Assembly: GCF_009730915.1 (NCBI RefSeq) | Contig: NC_052472.1 | Span: 1,178,001-1,242,000 of the forward strand | Source of the DNA: Dioscorea cayenensis subsp. rotundata | Lineage: Eukaryota; Streptophyta; Magnoliopsida; Dioscoreales; Dioscoreaceae | Length of the DNA: 64,000 bases | Direction: 5' to 3' | Part shown: positions 59,961 through 64,000 of the stretch, one piece after another | Numbering within the stretch: position 1 is the first letter of the stretch | Layout: every line of letters begins with the position of its first letter | Notes under the pieces: model-generated | What the model saw: only the letters and a program-made list of their open reading frames with translations | What the model was told of the DNA's origin: nothing | The model's database searches: none | Position numbers and translations under genes: made by a program

Positions 59961-62900
59961 AAGTATTAAGAATTCTAAGTATTTTCTTTTAATGAATTTT
60001 TACAACGCGATCAAAGTTAAAAATTAGAAATTTTAGTTAATGTGAACATAAGATAAGCATAATGATTGTGTTAAAAAATTTAAACATGAATCGACCATTG
60101 CTTATTTATTTCGTATTATTTTAAAAAAAATTATTTGTGATTTGCAATGTTTGACTTTGAATAATATAAAGTGAAACAATCATAACTCAATCTTTACTTG
60201 AGTCGACTATAGTTCAGAATTGACCAATTTGATGGAGCCAAAACAAAAGATAGTGTTATGAAGAATGTAGGTTCAATTGAACAAAGGTGAGATTTAATAA
60301 TTTTATCATTATTGAGATTAAAAAGTGGCTTAGCTTGGCTAATTATAGTAGTCTTAATAAATATGGTTAAGTTACAAACCCTCAATTTTCAAGTTGGACA
60401 AGAATTATATAAATTATATTAATTGTACAAATATATATTAAAAAATGGATAATTATAATGAGGTTGGTAATGTATATATATGTTTATGTTTTTTAAAATA
60501 AACTCAACAAGTGAAAGCATTCCTCTATATAAAAATAATTTCAATTGAAAGCATTGCAAATTTTTATTAATTAAAATATTCAAATGCTACAAAGTTTATA
60601 TAGGTTTGAATTTCATTGATCTCTCAAGTTTTAGGGAAGATCTTATTATTGTCTAAAAAAAAATTTCCAATTATTTTTTTCTGCTTCCTTCTAATTAATT
60701 GATAATTATTATTTCAATATAATCAATTGTCACAAATAAATTTAAAAAAAAGTTAACATCAACTACTTAAATGTAAGAATTCACTTCATTAAGGCATTGG
60801 AGACAAAACTCTTCACCTCTACCAACCATATATAAGTTAATATGAAAAATAGAAAAATAGATAAAAATCATGTATGGTTGGATCATGGTGGAAGTTGAAG
60901 TAGTGGAACTGTGGAAGTAAATGAGAGAATTAATTGAATGTCAAAAGGGTTTGAAAATGAAATGAGAAATGGAATATACATGAGAGTTGATGAGCAACTT
61001 AGAAATTTGTGCATTGAGGTATGGGCAACATTTACAAGATGGATGACAAGTTGTGATAAGATGGGTCACTACTCACATGATCATAAATTTTTGGAGAGAA
61101 AGATAAGATGTGACTAGTGAGATATGAGGGATGAGCACACTTAAACATGTGAATTTAGAGAAGGATGCCTTTAAATTTAGAAAACTTAATTATTAAGAAA
61201 ATAAAATGAAAAATAAAGCTGTTATTATAATTTTTTATTTTCCATGTGAAGAAAACCAAACTTTATTAGTCAAATTTAAGTGAACCAAAAACTTATTTAA
61301 TTGAGCTTGGCCGGGTTGATCTAAGTTTGAGCTTGAGTGGGTCTGCTATAGGTGGATCTGAGCCCAATTGAATGAGAATTTTTTTTTAAAATATAATTTT
61401 CAATTAAGATTAAATTACAAGATTATTAAAGGTTTTTTTATTAGCTAGGTATTAACTTTGGATTTAGGTTAATTAGATTAGTTTGAGCTAATAACCAAAC
61501 ACTGGAAAAGAATGAGATCTATTGATGAGATTAGTTTGGACTCATAACCATACACTTGATGAGATCTATATTTCTCATACCCATATGTTCGGTATTAAAT
61601 TTAATAATGTGTATTAAATGCTATTTACTCTTTCATAAAAATCTTCTCTAATGAAGACATAGAGACATCTGTATTTTGATTTTTTTTTTTTTTTTACAAA
61701 GTGGGTAAATTACTTTGGGTTAGAGGCTCGGTATTAGTAGGATAAAGTATGTTCTTTGATATTTGTTTGGGCGACTGCATGATCTAAGAACTAGCACACA
61801 TAGGTATAAAGTTAATTTTTCAATGCTTGGTCAAAGGGGCTACATACCCAGACACAATTAATTTTTCTACATGCATTATACGTGCTCTCTCATAGCGGAG
61901 GCACATAATTAATTCCTCATACGTGCTTCTGGGGATCAATCTTGAGCCTCCTCCCACACATTAGGAACTCTTCCACTCGATGGAGAGATCTTTGGTCTCC
62001 TAAACAAAATTTCATCATAAGAATAATAAAAAATACAGAGAAAAAGACTTGCCAACAAGGTGATGTGCATCTTGTGTTTTTAAGAATAAGAGCAACTCTT
62101 ATGTTATAATATAAAATAAAATAGTGAAAATATAAGATACACTATACTCTATTGTAAGAAAGGTGAAAGTTATTTCATATTAATCCACACCAAAGTGAGA
62201 TGGGGATATATATATATATATATATACTTAACCATTGGTTTAGACAATGAAGATGTGATCAAGAGCAATGATGACCGGCGCTGTTGACAACCTTTAGTCT
62301 TTTCTTAGTCCAGTACTTGTTAGAAAAAACGTCTCATAGATGTCATCAAGCCCTAAATAACAAGGATGAATGCATTTTTAACATTTAACTGACTCAACCG
62401 AATAAGATTATTGCTAAAGTTAATTATATAATTATTTTTCAGATGTTAATTAAAACACTTTGTCAAGAACAAGGCAAGGCATGAACTCAAAAAAACTTAT
62501 ATAATAAAATGAGATTAATATAACTTTATTGATATAAGAAAATAAGACACCAAATAGCTATATATATAATATATCATTGCTTAAAACATTAAATAATCAA
62601 CACATAGTGCTTTGCTTATTTTATAGCCAAAGTTTTGCATGTAAATATCTTAGTTAGGTCGCAACAAGTAATCTCATATAATTCTCCTTTTACTAGAGTA
62701 AAAGACCCTATAAAACTTTACTATTCTTTGAAATTGGTTTCAATTAGAATTTCAAATATATAATATTATCTTTTGTCTTTTTTTTTATTTAAAGATATAA
62801 ATCATTATATTATTATTACTCATTAATTATACCTATTTTTTTTCACCCATTTCTTGGTTTTTTATTATTGAGTCTTGTAATGAGTTCTCTTGTAGAACTA

Positions 62901-63312
62901 CATTGGTTTTTCTAAGTAAATAAGATGTAAAAAAATATAAGATACACTTAAAGATAAAAATTAGAGATTTTAAATAATAGATATAATAAATTAATTATAA
63001 ATTAAACATAAGATAATAATACAAGACTAAATTATAAAAATATATGGGCTCAAAAATAGATAATTAGTATTTAAAATCATATATATTATTTTTTGTATGA
63101 TTTAAAATAGTAAGAAATAAACCAAGATTCACCCTCTTTGCACTTGATTTGAAAATTTTAGCCCAATGTAATTGGGCTTGGGCTAAGATCTTGGGCCCAA
63201 TTTGTTTGAGCCCATGAGGAACATTGCTCATCTTCACTAAAACCTTCACAAACCGACGCAGAGCTTTTGGCAATCGCCATTGATCCACAGATCAAGCTCT
63301 GGAGTTCTTCCG

Positions 63313-64000
63313 ATGCGTTTCATTGTTGGAACAGCCTTCAAATTGCCTCGGAAACCATCAAAATCAAATCTTTCCTTCTTTTCTTCTGCTCAGAACTCTG
63401 AAAGATCCAACCTGGCGTTGGAGATTGAAGGTTGTAGAGTCATCAAGGAAGGGGAAGCTCAGGTCCTCTTGGATGACAGTAATGGCGTTTTCTGCAACAA
63501 GGCTCAGGTCCTTCTTTCTCGTAAAAATCATTCCTTTCTCATAAAAAAATGTGCCCTTTTTCTTGGGGTGTTTTTTTGATGTTTTAATTGGTTGTGTCGT
63601 TGTGTTGCTTAAATGGATTGGCTTGTGTTTGTATAGATTTTCTTTTTAAACTTGTTCTCTGGTTCACTTTTTGATCATTTTAATTTTAAATGTAGCTGTT
63701 TTTGGTGTTCCTATGGTTTACAATTTATTGTTCTGGTGTTTTCATTGAATACCCATTTGTCAAAATTTGATCTTTTTGATTGGCTTTGTTTGCCTACTGT
63801 GATGGTTTTCAGTTGCTGCTCTTGTGAACTTCGTCTCAGTGGAATTACATATTCCTATGTCAAACTAGGTAGAAATTAGATACTTAACTATATTCATTCT
63901 TTTGCTTTATATTCTTAATAATTCTTGAATGTTGAATTGTTAATTAAATAGTACTGATCATTTGGTTTGTTTTGCCACTACTTTGAGTTGCCTCTGAGTA
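63313..64000 (+). CDS. TRM1: TRM1 tRNA dimethyltransferase, 5' part (copy 2, cut by window edge)
   Basis: Exon 1 is 63313-63507, 65 codons from [10 protein letters not shown] to GVFCNKAQ, encoding the same residues as copy 1; intron 1 runs past the window end. The remaining eleven exons lie to the right. The promoter region upstream (63100-63300), including GGGCTTGGGC and GGGCCCAATT words, is also nearly identical to copy 1 (11800-12000). GGGCCCA-type words resemble the site II/GGCCCA elements common upstream of plant housekeeping genes. Confidence 0.9.

Larger units (their letters stand above)
55454..63300. other. Long spacer between YABBY and TRM1, copy 2
   Basis: Counterpart of 4113-11960 with the same simple repeats, the CT-rich segment (57760-57910) and the 109-bp tandem repeat (about 59744-59960). 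No MADS-box or other gene is seen. Confidence 0.65.
51243..64000. repeat. Right copy of the duplicated block
   Basis: Matches 1 to about 12687 throughout, running off the right edge in TRM1 intron 1. Repeat tracts differ in length (for example (TA)n 6110-6149 against 57452-57485). A 43-base stretch at 10218-10260 is replaced by a few bases at about 61558-61568. Indels are dense at about 53.7-60.1 kb and sparse from 60.2 kb on. Confidence 0.95.

Overview
This is nuclear DNA of a flowering plant. The genes are spliced with GT-AG introns, the spacers are AT-rich with many (TA)n, (GA)n, (GAA)n and (ATT)n tracts, and there are Copia LTR retroelements. The YABBY gene has the sequence style of monocot DROOPING LEAF, which points to a monocot. 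A non-grass lineage such as a yam (Dioscorea) would fit, but that is a weak inference.

Left block (1-15170): the 3' end of a RING-H2 ubiquitin ligase gene (+), a DL/CRC-type YABBY gene (-), about 8 kb without a recognisable gene, then a complete 12-exon TRM1 tRNA methyltransferase gene (+). Middle-left (16.5-33 kb): four Kunitz/miraculin-like inhibitor genes, all on the minus strand, about 3.6-3.8 kb apart once a Copia element inserted between the second and third is subtracted. Only the third is open from start to stop. Middle (36-39.3 kb): a heavily decayed second Copia element with a TIR element nested in it, ending at an exactly 1000-base run of N (39310-40309). Right-middle (40.3-49 kb): repeats, a reiterated promoter-like motif, and a small family encoding a 107-aa membrane protein I cannot name (one intact copy, one decayed, one truncated). 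Right block (49.7-64 kb): the same RING - YABBY - TRM1 order again. Positions 51243-64000 copy positions 1 to about 12687 almost base for base.

Two themes stand out. First, the long near-identical duplicate lies on both sides of a scaffold gap, and the two YABBY copies carry different, complementary lesions. That looks more like two alleles (or two noisy assemblies of one locus) placed in series than like an ordinary tandem duplication. Single-base lesions in TRM1 and the Kunitz genes could have the same cause, so 'pseudogene' calls here are provisional. Second, RING - DL - TRM1 looks like an old gene neighbourhood: from memory, Arabidopsis keeps a RING gene of this family next to a SEPALLATA MADS gene and TRM1, and rice keeps DL next to the SEP-like OsMADS1. 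A SEP-like gene would therefore be expected between DL and TRM1, and none is visible.

The genes do not form one pathway. RING and TRM1 are housekeeping-type, DL is a carpel and leaf-midrib developmental regulator, and the Kunitz cluster is a secreted defence/storage family.
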